DNA of 64,000 nt, from the NCBI GenBank assembly GCA_016200135.1, contig JACQFI010000019.1, forward strand, positions 20,644-84,643, read 5' to 3'. A model generated the notes under the pieces. It had not been told where the DNA came from and made no database searches. It saw only the letters and a list, made by a program, of their open reading frames with translations. A program made the translations under genes and the position numbers. Position 1 is the first letter of the stretch. The number at the start of each line of letters is the position of its first letter. The stretch is from Planctomycetota bacterium (GTDB taxonomy: Bacteria; Planctomycetota; SZUA-567; H5-PLA8). This document shows, in pieces, positions 9,523-17,841 of the stretch.

Positions 9523-11508
9523 ATGTCCACCGCCACCCTAAGTCTGGATACCCGCTCCGCCCAGCGCAGACTTCACAGCTTGGTCGACCAGGCGATGACC
9601 CGCCTGCGCCTGCAGGAAGCTCTTAAAGCTACGGTGCTCTCCTTTACTGTGGTGGCGTGGCTGCTTGTGCCGTTGCTGCTCGCGGACAAGCTCTTCAGTT
9701 TGAGCGCCATCGGGTTCAGCGTCTGGATCGTCTGGTGCGGGCTGCTCGCGCTGACCGTTCCCTACATCCTCTGGCGCGCTTTCTCGAACCGCATCCACGA
9801 ACAGTTCGCGGCGATCCTGGCGGACGAACGCCTGGGTCTGCACTCGCGGCTGGCCACGGCGCTCTCGCTCGATCCGGACGACGCCTCGGGCTTCAGCGAA
9901 GCGTTTTATCATGAAGCCGCGGACCGCTTGGCGGCACTCGACCCGACCCGCGCCTTCCCCATTCAAGTGCCCCGAATGGCGTACTTGATCCTCCCCGCGG
10001 CGGGCATCTCGGCCGCGATCTTCTTCCTCGTGCCGCAGCGCGACCTCGCCGGCTTCATCGCCAAGGCGCAGGAGAAGCGCCGCGCCGAAGACCTGAAGCA
10101 GGACACCGCTAAGAAGCTCACCGCGACGCTCGACGACCTGAAGAAGGACATGGAGCAGACCCCGCCCGAGGACTCCGCCCAGTTCAAGGTCAACCAGCTC
10201 GTGAAGAAGGCGGACGCCATCGCGAAGGAACTGAAGGAAGGCAAGCGCGACCCGAACGAGGCCGTCATCGCGCTGGCGGAACTCAAGCGCGAGATCGGCG
10301 AGCAGAAGGACAAAATCGACAGCGAGGGCAAGGACCTCGCCGAGCGGCTCAAGAACCTCAGCGAGAAGAACCTCAATCTGGAAGAGAACGACTTCACCAA
10401 GGCTGTCTCGGAGGCGCTCAAGGAAGGCGACGCGGAGCTGGCCGCGAAGGAGATGCGCAAGCTCGCGCGGCAAGTGAAGAACGAGATCCTCGAAGATCCG
10501 AACAAATCACCGGAGCAGAAGGCGGAGGAGCTCAAGAAGCTCCAGAACGAGATCGAGAAACTCGCCGGCGCTTTGGAACAGGAAGGCGAGATGGGCAAGG
10601 ACCTGATGGAAGCGGCCAAGAAGTCGATGGAGGCCAGCGAGTACCAGCAGCTCCAGGAGGACATCAAGAAGCAGCTCAACCAGCAGCAGGGGAAGAACAA
10701 CGAGTCCCTCGGCGAGGAGATCGAGAAGGAGCTCAACGAAGCCGCCGAAGATATGGACAAGAAGGCGAATGAGGACGACAACGAACTCTCCGAGGACGAC
10801 CAGAAGGCCGAAGAGGAACTCGAGAAGCTGGAAGGCGGCACCGACGAAGCGATGGAAGGTCTGACGCAGCAGGAGGACGGCCAGAAACAAGCCGGAGGCC
10901 AGGAAGGCGATAAGAAAGGCCAGCCGGGCGGTAAGAAGGCGGGGAACACGGGCGGCAAGTCCGGGAAGTCCGGCAAGAGCAGCAAGAAAATGGCCAGTCA
11001 GAAGAGCGGCAATCAGGGCCAGGCGGGGCAGCAGGGCGGCAAGGAAGGCCGGCAGCAGTCCTCCGGCGGCGACAACGAGGGCGGCGACAAGAACAACGGC
11101 AACCCGAAGCCCGGATTCAGCGGGCCCAACCAGGGCGGACCCGGTATGGGCAAGCGCGCTTACCGCGACGGGGACGCGCTCTTCAAGCCCGAGATGGTCC
11201 GCGGCAAGATGCAAAGCGGCGCGATCAGCGGGCTCTCGCATTTCCGCGGCCAGGGCGCGAAGGGCGACGCGCCGACGCAGTACGTCCAGGCGCTCACCGC
11301 CGCCGAGCAGGACGCGACGAGCTCGCTGGAACTCGACCGCATCCCCGCCGACGCACGCGAGCTGGTGAAGGATTACTTCACCAAGCTCAAGCAGGATGAA
11401 GGCAGCAACATCAAGCCCGCCGTCGCGCCCACGCCCGGTGGCGCGCCTGAAAAGGCGCCCGAAAGCGGGCCCACGCCTAAGCCCGAAGGTGAAGCGCTGA
11501 AGGAATAG
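9523..11508 (+). CDS. DUF4175-like membrane protein with long coiled coil
   Basis: A 661-residue protein. Two hydrophobic segments near 40-85 and one near 150-167 precede a very long charged coiled coil (about 175-450), then a Gly/Lys/Gln-rich low-complexity stretch (about 455-545) and a short C-terminal domain. The N-terminal third (DERLGLHSRLATALSL between membrane segments) is laid out like the giant protein at 49576-54114. Such proteins sit in planctomycete clusters with BatA/VWA and MoxR genes; none of those is adjacent here. GGAG precedes the ATG. It may be an envelope-spanning or scaffold protein, but no function is established. Confidence 0.8.
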   Translation: MSTATLSLDTRSAQRRLHSLVDQAMTRLRLQEALKATVLSFTVVAWLLVPLLLADKLFSLSAIGFSVWIVWCGLLALTVPYILWRAFSNRIHEQFAAILADERLGLHSRLATALSLDPDDASGFSEAFYHEAADRLAALDPTRAFPIQVPRMAYLILPAAGISAAIFFLVPQRDLAGFIAKAQEKRRAEDLKQDTAKKLTATLDDLKKDMEQTPPEDSAQFKVNQLVKKADAIAKELKEGKRDPNEAVIALAELKREIGEQKDKIDSEGKDLAERLKNLSEKNLNLEENDFTKAVSEALKEGDAELAAKEMRKLARQVKNEILEDPNKSPEQKAEELKKLQNEIEKLAGALEQEGEMGKDLMEAAKKSMEASEYQQLQEDIKKQLNQQQGKNNESLGEEIEKELNEAAEDMDKKANEDDNELSEDDQKAEEELEKLEGGTDEAMEGLTQQEDGQKQAGGQEGDKKGQPGGKKAGNTGGKSGKSGKSSKKMASQKSGNQGQAGQQGGKEGRQQSSGGDNEGGDKNNGNPKPGFSGPNQGGPGMGKRAYRDGDALFKPEMVRGKMQSGAISGLSHFRGQGAKGDAPTQYVQALTAAEQDATSSLELDRIPADARELVKDYFTKLKQDEGSNIKPAVAPTPGGAPEKAPESGPTPKPEGEALKE

Positions 11509-11589
11509 CCGGCTTACGGCGGTTAGCTCGCGGCTCCTGGATCGCGGCAAAACCTCGTTTTCTTGAGAGCGCCTTTCTGCTGCGGCCAT

Positions 11590-11640
11590 TTCTCCCGCGA
11601 GCTACGAGCGGTGTGCTGCGAGCCACGAATTGCGAGCCAA
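11590..11640. repeat. Dispersed repeat fragment of GAGCTACGAGC / GCGAGCCACGA type
   Basis: The gap before the binding-protein gene contains CGCGAGCTACGAGC and GCGAGCCACGAATTGCGAGC, near-copies of one another. Related words recur at 17648-17672, near 38920 and at 54624-54653, always between genes. This marks a dispersed non-coding repeat family. Confidence 0.5.
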
Positions 11641-11656
11641 CTACCAGGAGTTCCGT

Positions 11657-12709
11657 TTGTCCAAGGGCCTGCTTGCCATCCTGCTGCTCCTGATCGCGGC
11701 GGCCGTCGCGTTGGCGTGGATCGCGCCGCCGCGGCACGGCGTGGTTGTGTACACCTCGGTCGATTCAGAGTTCGCCCAGCCGCTCGCCGAACGCTTCGAG
11801 AAAGAGACGGGCCTCAAGGTCGTCCTGCGCACCGACAGCGAGGTGAGCAAGACCACGGGCCTGCTCGGCCGCCTGCGCGAACTCAAGAGCCGCCCCGACG
11901 CCGACGTCTTCTGGAACAGCGAGCTCTCCGGAACGCTGCTGCTCGCGCGCGACGGCATCCTCGCGCCGTATGTCTCGCCCAATGCCGCGTCGATTCCCGA
12001 AGGCTTCAAGGATGCGCAGGGAATGTGGACCGGCTTCGGCTGCCGCGCGCGCGTGCTGATCTTCAACACGAACCGGCTCAAGAAGGAGGACGCGCCGCAG
12101 ACCGTCGAGGCCCTCTGCGATCCGCAGTGGCGCGGGCGCATCTGCATCGCGCGGCCGCTGTTCGGGACCACGCGCAGCCATCTGGTCTCGCTGGTGCTGG
12201 CGCTGGGCGAAGAGAAGGGCCTCGCGCTGCTGCGCAAGCTGCGCGAGAACGCCACCGCAGGCGATCCCGCCAAGCCCTGGGTCGTGGACGGCAACGCCGC
12301 CGTGCGCGACCGGGTGGCCGAAGGCGTCTTCGACCTGGGCCTCACCGACACCGACGATGCCTATGTGGCTCAGGACCGCGGCAAGCCCGTGGACCTGCTC
12401 TTTATCGAACAAGCCGCCGCATGGCCGGGTGTGTACCTGATTCCCAACACGGTCTCGTTGGTTGCCAACGGGCCAAACCCCGATGGTGCGAAGAAGTTCA
12501 TCGATTACCTGCTGCGCCCAGAGACCGAGGCGTGGCTCGCCGCGCAAGGCGCGCGGCAGATTCCGGTTCGTGCGGCGGTGCCGGTGCCCGCGGGCCGTCC
12601 CAAACTTTCAGCCCTGCCCGTCGCCGCCGTGGACCTCGGTAAGTTACAGAACGAGATCGAACGCCTTAGCGACAAGATCGACAAACTCGTGCGCGGCGAG
12701 ATTCCCTAG
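11657..12709 (+). CDS. Extracellular solute-binding protein, ferric-iron type family, membrane-anchored
   Basis: A 350-residue protein of the AfuA/FbpA-like ABC binding-protein family: VVVYTSVDSEFAQPLAERFE, then DVFWNSELSGTLLL and VYLIPNTVSLVANGPN. The N-terminus is a hydrophobic signal or anchor (LLAILLLLIAAAVALAWIA). Start is read as TTG at 11657 because CCAGGAG lies six bases upstream; the next in-frame alternative, a TTG at 11630, has no such site. The C-terminus ends in a short coiled coil (LQNEIERLSDKIDKLV), unusual for this family. No permease or ATPase gene is next to it, so it may serve a transporter encoded elsewhere or act as a sensor. Confidence 0.82.
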   Translation: MSKGLLAILLLLIAAAVALAWIAPPRHGVVVYTSVDSEFAQPLAERFEKETGLKVVLRTDSEVSKTTGLLGRLRELKSRPDADVFWNSELSGTLLLARDGILAPYVSPNAASIPEGFKDAQGMWTGFGCRARVLIFNTNRLKKEDAPQTVEALCDPQWRGRICIARPLFGTTRSHLVSLVLALGEEKGLALLRKLRENATAGDPAKPWVVDGNAAVRDRVAEGVFDLGLTDTDDAYVAQDRGKPVDLLFIEQAAAWPGVYLIPNTVSLVANGPNPDGAKKFIDYLLRPETEAWLAAQGARQIPVRAAVPVPAGRPKLSALPVAAVDLGKLQNEIERLSDKIDKLVRGEIP

Positions 12710-12716
12710 CTTCACT

Positions 12717-12784
12717 TTCACCGCAGAGACGCGGAGGCACGGAGAACGGCGCTTCCACGAATCTTCACGAATGAACGCGAATTC
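12717..12784. repeat. Dispersed intergenic repeat words (CCGCAGAGACGCGGAGG; CACGAATCTTCACGAATG)
   Basis: The gap holds TTCACCGCAGAGACGCGGAG followed by CCACGAATCTTCACGAATGA. Both are low-complexity words of a type repeated between genes in many environmental bacterial genomes. Only one copy is in this window, so the repeat status rests on recognition. Confidence 0.4.
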
Positions 12785-12867
12785 GCACCGTCGTATAATC
12801 GAAGGATTTCGATAGCATCCCTACTCTAACTCTTTGCCGCTCCAACGATCAAAAAAGGAGCCCTTAC

Positions 12868-13740
12868 ATGCCCAACATCCCCAGCAAACTCATCGTCGGC
12901 GTCTGGCAGGGGTATTGCGCGGACGGCGAACTGGAGCAGAACATCGCCCGCGTGGCTCAGGTCATCGACGAGGCCGGAGCCGCAGGATGCGACTTCGTCT
13001 GCTTCCCGGAGACGTTCTTAAGCGGCTGCGGTTCGCCCGGATTGGCGGCGCGATGCGCTTTGTCGCTCGACGATCCGCGCCTGCTGGATCTCGCGGCGCG
13101 CGCGGAGAAGTTCAAGATGGTGGCGCTCGTCGGCATGAGCGAGAAGCGCTCCAACGGCACGCACGCCAACAGCGTGGCGGTGCTCAGCGGGGGGCGCGTG
13201 ATCGGAAGCTACGCCAAGACGCAGCGCACGGGAGGCGACATCGAGGACGACGGCTTCTGCCTCGACGAGGAACTCCCCACGTTTGAAGTGAAAGGCGTCC
13301 GCTTCGCCGTGCAGATCTGTCACGACTCCTCGTTCCCGGAGATCGCGTCGACCTACGCGTGGAAGGGCGTGCAACTGCTCTTCTCGCCGCACTACAACTG
13401 GATCCCCAAAGACCACATGGATGGGCACCGCATCCGCGTGCGCAACAACCACATCGGCGTCGCCGCGCAGTTCAATCTCGTCGTGGCACGATCAAATACG
13501 GTGGTCGTCAACCGCAAGGGCCATCCCGAGCACCTGGGCTACGGCGACAGCGCGATCTTCTCATCGATGGGGACGCCGCTGGCCGAAGCGGGGCTCTTCA
13601 CCGAGCGCCTGGTCTACGCCGACGTCGCGAAGTGGCTCAAGCCGCAGGACGATTGGGGATTCCGCACCAACCTGCGCCCCGCGGTGGTGGAGCAGTGGAC
13701 CGCGGCGGCCAAAGCAGCGATCAAAAAAGCGAATTCTTGA
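12868..13740 (+). CDS. Carbon-nitrogen hydrolase (nitrilase superfamily)
   Basis: A 290-residue cytoplasmic amidohydrolase. The catalytic triad is in place: Glu in CFPETFLSG, Lys in SYAKTQ and Cys in VQICHDSSFPE. The fold and length match the nitrilase superfamily, whose members cleave amides, nitriles or carbamoyl groups. Sequence alone does not fix the branch or substrate. AAAAAAGGAG precedes the ATG by nine bases. The neighbours (a binding protein before, an AT-rich orphan after) give no metabolic clue. Confidence 0.88.
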   Translation: MPNIPSKLIVGVWQGYCADGELEQNIARVAQVIDEAGAAGCDFVCFPETFLSGCGSPGLAARCALSLDDPRLLDLAARAEKFKMVALVGMSEKRSNGTHANSVAVLSGGRVIGSYAKTQRTGGDIEDDGFCLDEELPTFEVKGVRFAVQICHDSSFPEIASTYAWKGVQLLFSPHYNWIPKDHMDGHRIRVRNNHIGVAAQFNLVVARSNTVVVNRKGHPEHLGYGDSAIFSSMGTPLAEAGLFTERLVYADVAKWLKPQDDWGFRTNLRPAVVEQWTAAAKAAIKKANS

Positions 13741-13803
13741 GTTATGTGAATATTGACGTGGTCGGTTCTTAACTTTTCCATGTAATTGCAATAGAATACC
13801 TGC

Positions 13804-14430
13804 ATGAAAGAAAAAGGATGCGCATCCAATTCCCGTTGGCAGTCAATAGTAGATTTGCCCACACCCAATCAGCGTGTTCACCAAATCGGGAAAGCTATAG
13901 AGTTAAAGAGTAAGGCTGCGATTCCATTTCTTATTCTCGCCCTCGCAGACAACTCAAAGTTTACTGGCGATGACAACGAACCAGAAACACACGGGACACC
14001 AATCTGCGTTGCCGCCATTGAGGCGCTCACAGAAATCGAGGCGATTGAAGCTGCAACCGAATTACGCAAGCTTAATCTTGCAACCAATAATCGTGAGATC
14101 AGGGAGAAGACCTACATTGCGCTTCTGAAGATGAATGCAATTTCACTTGTTCAAGCTAAACAAGAGTTGTTTGCAACACAGGCTGGCCAATGGTCTTTCA
14201 TATACATTTGTTTCAGACTTGGACTGGTCGATGAACTTTGCGAAATGTCAAAGAATAAGAAACTAATAAACCATATCAGAGAAGGTGCGAAAAATGCGCT
14301 TAAGGCATCCCTATTGCAGATATTAAACCACTCAAATCCCACTCCTGGCAGAAGGGAATGGGCACTGGCTTACCTTAAACGCACCGGCATAAAGTTTCGA
14401 AAGAGGTTTCTTGAAAGCTATTTCGAGTAA
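13804..14430 (+). CDS. AT-rich orphan protein with HEAT-like helical repeats
   Basis: A 208-residue soluble protein, probably all-helical. Stretches such as AAIPFLILALADNSKF, CVAAIEALTEIEAIEAATEL and REIREKTYIALLKMNAI look like HEAT/armadillo-type repeats. Base composition and codon use are clearly more AT-rich than the flanking genes, which suggests recent acquisition. No good Shine-Dalgarno precedes the ATG. It ends 38 bases from the convergent cytochrome gene. I do not recognise a named family. Confidence 0.65.
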   Translation: MKEKGCASNSRWQSIVDLPTPNQRVHQIGKAIELKSKAAIPFLILALADNSKFTGDDNEPETHGTPICVAAIEALTEIEAIEAATELRKLNLATNNREIREKTYIALLKMNAISLVQAKQELFATQAGQWSFIYICFRLGLVDELCEMSKNKKLINHIREGAKNALKASLLQILNHSNPTPGRREWALAYLKRTGIKFRKRFLESYFE

Positions 14431-14468
14431 GCTTGATTGCTTTTTAGCCCAATAAATTCCTTCGTGAA

Positions 14469-15980
14469 TCACTTGTCCGGTCCGGTTTTTGCCTCGCGCA
14501 GCTTGCGCCAGTACTCCAGCGCCTTGGCGCGTTCGGCCTCGTTGAGCTTCCCGTCGCCGTCTTCGTCGAATTTCTTGATCGCGTCCTTGATGATGTCGCG
14601 CAGGTTCCCGCCTTCGCCTCCTCCAAAAACACTGCGGCCCGCCGCGAGTTTCAGCGCAAACGCGTCGGACTCGTTCGCCGGCATCACCTGCACCCAGCAG
14701 ATGGCCATCTCGTCGGTGGTCTGCTCGCCCCACGTCACGCGCTTGGGCGGCTTGCTGGGGTTGCGCGGGTTCGCCGCCGAGTTATCGTAGGTGAATTCCA
14801 TCTCGATCTTCGTGCCTTTGGGCAGCTTCACGGGCTTCGCGTACTGATACGAGCCCTGCCAGTTGAAGTCCCAATCTTTGATCCAGATGAGCGGCTGCAC
14901 CGTCCCGCCGGGCAGCGTCGCGTTGCATTTGATGTCCTTCGCCAGCAGATGCGCGTGCGGGATGATGCCGACCGCTTCCATATCGATGGTGGTAGTCGTG
15001 GAATCCTTGACCTTGTAGGCCGCGTCACCGGGCGCGATGTTCATCTGCCGCGAGCGCAGCGTGAGCGCGCCGAGCGTGCGCTTGGGCGCTTCCTTGCTGA
15101 AGTAGAGCCCCACCTGCGACTGCTCGCTCTCTTCCTTGCCCGTCGGATGGAAGTGGACCTGAATCACCAGGTCGGAGCCCTTCTTGACCATCTTCGCGGT
15201 GCCTTCGGGCATCGGGCGCGGCATCGAACCGGGCGCCCAGCCGCCAAGGCCGCCGGTGGGGATGAACCCCAGCCCGCCGAAACTCGCGAAACCCGGCCCG
15301 GGGTCGGCCTCGTCTTTCTTGCGGGCCTGGCCGAGCGAGTCCAGAAAGAGCAGCGCGTGGTGGACGACCTTGCGGTTGCCCGGGCGGTACTCGACCGCGC
15401 TCACGTACTTGTCCTCGGTGATGGGAATCGGAATCACGAAGCAGCGGTACACGTCGCGGCCTTCGGCGACCACGGTGTAGGCCTCGGGCATCTTCAGGAG
15501 CATGTCCGGCGGCCCAAGCTGCCAGCCCTCGGTGAACTTGGGCGCATCGGGCATGTCCTTGGGATCGCCTTCCGGAGAACCGTCGTCCACCCACTGCTGG
15601 ATGAGCCCGATCTGCTCGTTGGTCAGCCGCCGCGCGTCGCAGAAATCCCCGTAGCCGGGCTCGGCCTTCCACGGCGGCATGACGCGGTCTTTCGTGACCA
15701 TGGCGACCTGAACGTCGCGCTTCTGGACGTCGCGGAAGCTCAGCAGCGGAAACGGCGCGACCTCGCCCGCCCGGTGGCAGGCCGCGCAGTTGGCAAAGAC
15801 GATGGGCGCGATCTGCTTGTTGAACGTCACCGCGCCTTTCGGCTTGGCCGCATACGGCGGGTCCGCCGGTACGGAGACTTTCGCCCCCGCCGGCTTGGCC
15901 GCGGGATCTTCGGCGCGCACCCAAGCCGGAGCCATCAAGAGAGCCAGCAGGAGAGACGCCGTCCGCATCACACTTTTCAT
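14469..15980 (-). CDS. Haem c / copper type II monooxygenase-like protein with C-terminal EF-hand
   Basis: A 503-residue exported protein. A signal peptide (1-24) is followed by a cytochrome c domain with CAACH at 65-69. The middle and C-terminal part resembles ascorbate-dependent copper monooxygenases, with candidate copper ligands in KVVHHALLF, VQVHFHPTG, PHAHLL and CWVQVM. A single EF-hand loop (DEDGDGKLNEAE, 472-483) ends the protein. The start is the ATG at 15980, which overlaps the redoxin stop as ATGA, so the two genes are translationally coupled. This haem-plus-copper layout is familiar from planctomycete-type genomes, but the substrate is unknown. Confidence 0.85.
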   Translation of the reverse strand: MKSVMRTASLLLALLMAPAWVRAEDPAAKPAGAKVSVPADPPYAAKPKGAVTFNKQIAPIVFANCAACHRAGEVAPFPLLSFRDVQKRDVQVAMVTKDRVMPPWKAEPGYGDFCDARRLTNEQIGLIQQWVDDGSPEGDPKDMPDAPKFTEGWQLGPPDMLLKMPEAYTVVAEGRDVYRCFVIPIPITEDKYVSAVEYRPGNRKVVHHALLFLDSLGQARKKDEADPGPGFASFGGLGFIPTGGLGGWAPGSMPRPMPEGTAKMVKKGSDLVIQVHFHPTGKEESEQSQVGLYFSKEAPKRTLGALTLRSRQMNIAPGDAAYKVKDSTTTTIDMEAVGIIPHAHLLAKDIKCNATLPGGTVQPLIWIKDWDFNWQGSYQYAKPVKLPKGTKIEMEFTYDNSAANPRNPSKPPKRVTWGEQTTDEMAICWVQVMPANESDAFALKLAAGRSVFGGGEGGNLRDIIKDAIKKFDEDGDGKLNEAERAKALEYWRKLREAKTGPDK

Positions 15981-16573
15981 GGTTTGCGTTCCTTCATGGT
16001 TTGGATGATGCACCCAACCGCCTTGGTCTCGGCTACGGGCACGGGCTTGCCTGCGCAGAGCGCGTCGAGCGCGGCGCGGAGATCGCGGGACTCCGGTTCC
16101 GCGCGCTGCTTCGTGTAGCTGATATAGCGGTCGTCGATCCGGCCGCGATAGAGCGTCTTGCCTTCCGGCGAGACCACGACCGCCTCCGGCGTCACCGCGG
16201 CCTTCACGCGCACGGCCAGGGCCTGCTGCGGATCGAGCAGCACCGGACAGGTGTAGCCGAATTCTTTGGCGTGCTTGCGCGCGGTCTCGGGTTTCAAGTC
16301 CGGATCGACATGCACGAGATAAAACGCGACGCCCTGCTTCGCGTACGCCGCGCAGATGCGGTTGATCTCCGGCGCGTAGGCGTTGGAGATGGGGCAGTCG
16401 TTCGTGATGAAGACGAAGACCACGGCCTTTTGATCCTTCTCGAACTTGAGCGGCTCCCTGGATGCGCCGTCGAGGTCCTTCAGCGCCAGCGCAGGGTCTT
16501 CGGCGCCGAGCGCTACCCCAAGCGCAAAGCCCGCCAGCAGGCCGAGCATTCGCAGAAGTCTTGCCGTTCGCAT
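15977..16573 (-). CDS. Exported redoxin (AhpC/TSA-like, thioredoxin fold)
   Basis: A 198-residue protein with a signal peptide (LLRMLGLLAGFALGVALGAE) and a peroxiredoxin/thiol-disulfide fold. The active-site region VFVFITNDCPISNAYAPEI has one Cys, with Pro instead of a CxxC partner, as in exported redoxins often paired with cytochrome c proteins in PVC bacteria. The start at 16573 is set by GGAG nine bases upstream; an ATG five codons earlier (16588) is possible. Its stop overlaps the start of the cytochrome/monooxygenase gene. The two products probably act together in periplasmic redox chemistry. Confidence 0.83.
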   Translation of the reverse strand: MRTARLLRMLGLLAGFALGVALGAEDPALALKDLDGASREPLKFEKDQKAVVFVFITNDCPISNAYAPEINRICAAYAKQGVAFYLVHVDPDLKPETARKHAKEFGYTCPVLLDPQQALAVRVKAAVTPEAVVVSPEGKTLYRGRIDDRYISYTKQRAEPESRDLRAALDALCAGKPVPVAETKAVGCIIQTMKERKP

Positions 16574-16652
16574 CGTAGTGCGCTCCATCTTTATGCAACC
16601 GTCCCCGGGATTAGACACACGGCTGCACCCGGGTTGTTACAGCGCATTCGAG

Positions 16653-16684
16653 CAGAAAAATAAATCCCCCTTTGCAGGGGGAGC
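16653..16684 (-). terminator. Terminator after the EF-hand gene
   Basis: On the minus strand TCCCCC / GGGGGA forms a 6-bp stem with a six-base loop, followed by TTTATTTTT. It lies 40 bases after the EF-hand stop codon. Confidence 0.75.
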
Positions 16685-16723
16685 TAAAAGAGGGTGCGCC
16701 GCGCATGCGCTCGGAGCACGCGC

Positions 16724-17473
16724 TTATTTCTCGTTGAGGATCTTATCGAGTTCCGCCTGCGCCTTCGCGCGCTCGGCGTCGTTCATCGTATTGATGCCGT
16801 CGTCGCTCTTGGTCTCGGTCTCCTTCTTCCCTTCGCCCTTGCCGCCGGGGCCGCGTTTGCCCTGCCGGGCCAGCATCGCCTCCTTCGCCTTGGCCATCTC
16901 TTTCTCGTCCAGCTTCCCGTCGTGGTTCTCGTCGAACTTTTCCATCAGCTTCTTGCGCAGTTCGAGACCTTCCGGACTGTTCATCTTCTCCATCTGTTCG
17001 AGCATCTTGGCCGCTTCTTTCGCGTCGATCTTGCCGTCCTTGTTCTCGTCGGCGCGCTCCATCATCTGCTTGCGCATGTTCTTGATCTTGTTGGCCTGCT
17101 CCTCGTCCACCTGCGGCGGGAGATCGATGTCCTTCTCGTTGGACGTCTTCATCAGAAAGTCGATGGCGTCGGTGCGCTCCTTGCCGGTGAGTTTCTTATC
17201 GTGGTCCGCGTCGAACTGTTCGAGCAGGCGCCCGTACATCCCGCCGCCTTCGCCCATCTTGCCTGCGCCCTTCTCACCCTTCTCTCCCTTCGCGCCTTTC
17301 TTGCCGCTCTTCCCGGTGGGCGCGGTGGGATTGTCGGCCTCGGCTTTAAGACGGGCCTCGAGTTCATTCTTCGCCGCGTCGTCCCCTTGCGGAGCATCCG
17401 AACTGCGTGCCGCGGCATGCGAGAGCCCCATAAGCGCCACCGCCAGGACCGCCACCAGGTTCGCTCGCGACAT
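16724..17473 (-). CDS. Exported EF-hand calcium-binding protein
   Basis: A 249-residue secreted protein with a signal peptide (NLVAVLAVALMGLSHAAA). A Lys/Gly-rich linker precedes three canonical EF-hand loops: DADHDKKLTGKE, DENKDGKIDAKE and DENHDGKLDEKE, with a helical, charged region between the first and second. The start at 17473 has AGGAGG seven bases upstream. It lies just upstream of the redoxin/cytochrome pair on the same strand but is separated from it by a terminator, so it is probably its own unit. Calcium binding is inferred from the loops; the partner is unknown. Confidence 0.85.
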   Translation of the reverse strand: MSRANLVAVLAVALMGLSHAAARSSDAPQGDDAAKNELEARLKAEADNPTAPTGKSGKKGAKGEKGEKGAGKMGEGGGMYGRLLEQFDADHDKKLTGKERTDAIDFLMKTSNEKDIDLPPQVDEEQANKIKNMRKQMMERADENKDGKIDAKEAAKMLEQMEKMNSPEGLELRKKLMEKFDENHDGKLDEKEMAKAKEAMLARQGKRGPGGKGEGKKETETKSDDGINTMNDAERAKAQAELDKILNEK

Positions 17474-17512
17474 GATTCGCCTCCTCTTATTGGACGACTC
17501 AACTCTACCACC

Positions 17513-17540
17513 ATTATAGATAAGAACATGCCATACCAAA
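17513..17540 (-). promoter_or_regulatory. Candidate promoter of the EF-hand gene
   Basis: On the minus strand TTTGGT (17540-17535) and a perfect TATAAT (17518-17513) are 16 bases apart. Transcription would begin about 33 bases before the ATG at 17473. Confidence 0.45.
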
Positions 17541-17767
17541 CTGCTGTAAAAATTATCTTATTGATCAAACGACACTTACAAGAAAGCGGCGTCACGGGTT
17601 GTTGAAGGGAATCACCGCACACGACGCAGGCTGGCGAAAGTTCCCACACGCGAGCCACGAGCGGCAACGGCGAAGATTCCTACGCTTGAATGGAGAATCC
17701 CACATGTGCAATGGACGAACGTTACGCGTAAACGCTTGTGGGTAGGGAGTTACGCATTTCGGCGTCT

Positions 17768-17783
17768 TGGCACAGCACTTGTT
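17768..17783 (+). promoter_or_regulatory. Candidate sigma-54 promoter of the Asp/Arg-rich repeat protein
   Basis: TGGCAC, five bases, then TTGTT matches the -24/-12 pattern TGGCAC-N5-TTGCW except for T in place of C in the -12 element. The predicted start is about 48 bases before the ATG at 17842. Confidence 0.3.
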
Positions 17784-17841
17784 CATTACCGCGCACCTGG
17801 ATCCATGCAAACGCGCCCAAGCAAAGGGCAAGGAGGAGTCG

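Larger units (their letters stand above)
17474..17841. other. Intergenic region between divergent genes
   Basis: This 368-base gap between two divergently transcribed genes holds the candidate promoters listed separately. It also contains a GCGAGCCACGAGC repeat word (17648-17660). I saw no open frame with a ribosome site and no RNA gene. Confidence 0.6.

Noticed and set aside
15981..16598. Extension of the cytochrome/monooxygenase frame upstream to 16598
   Set aside because: The extra N-terminus is an out-of-frame reading of the redoxin gene; a signal peptide and ATGA overlap mark 15980 as the start.
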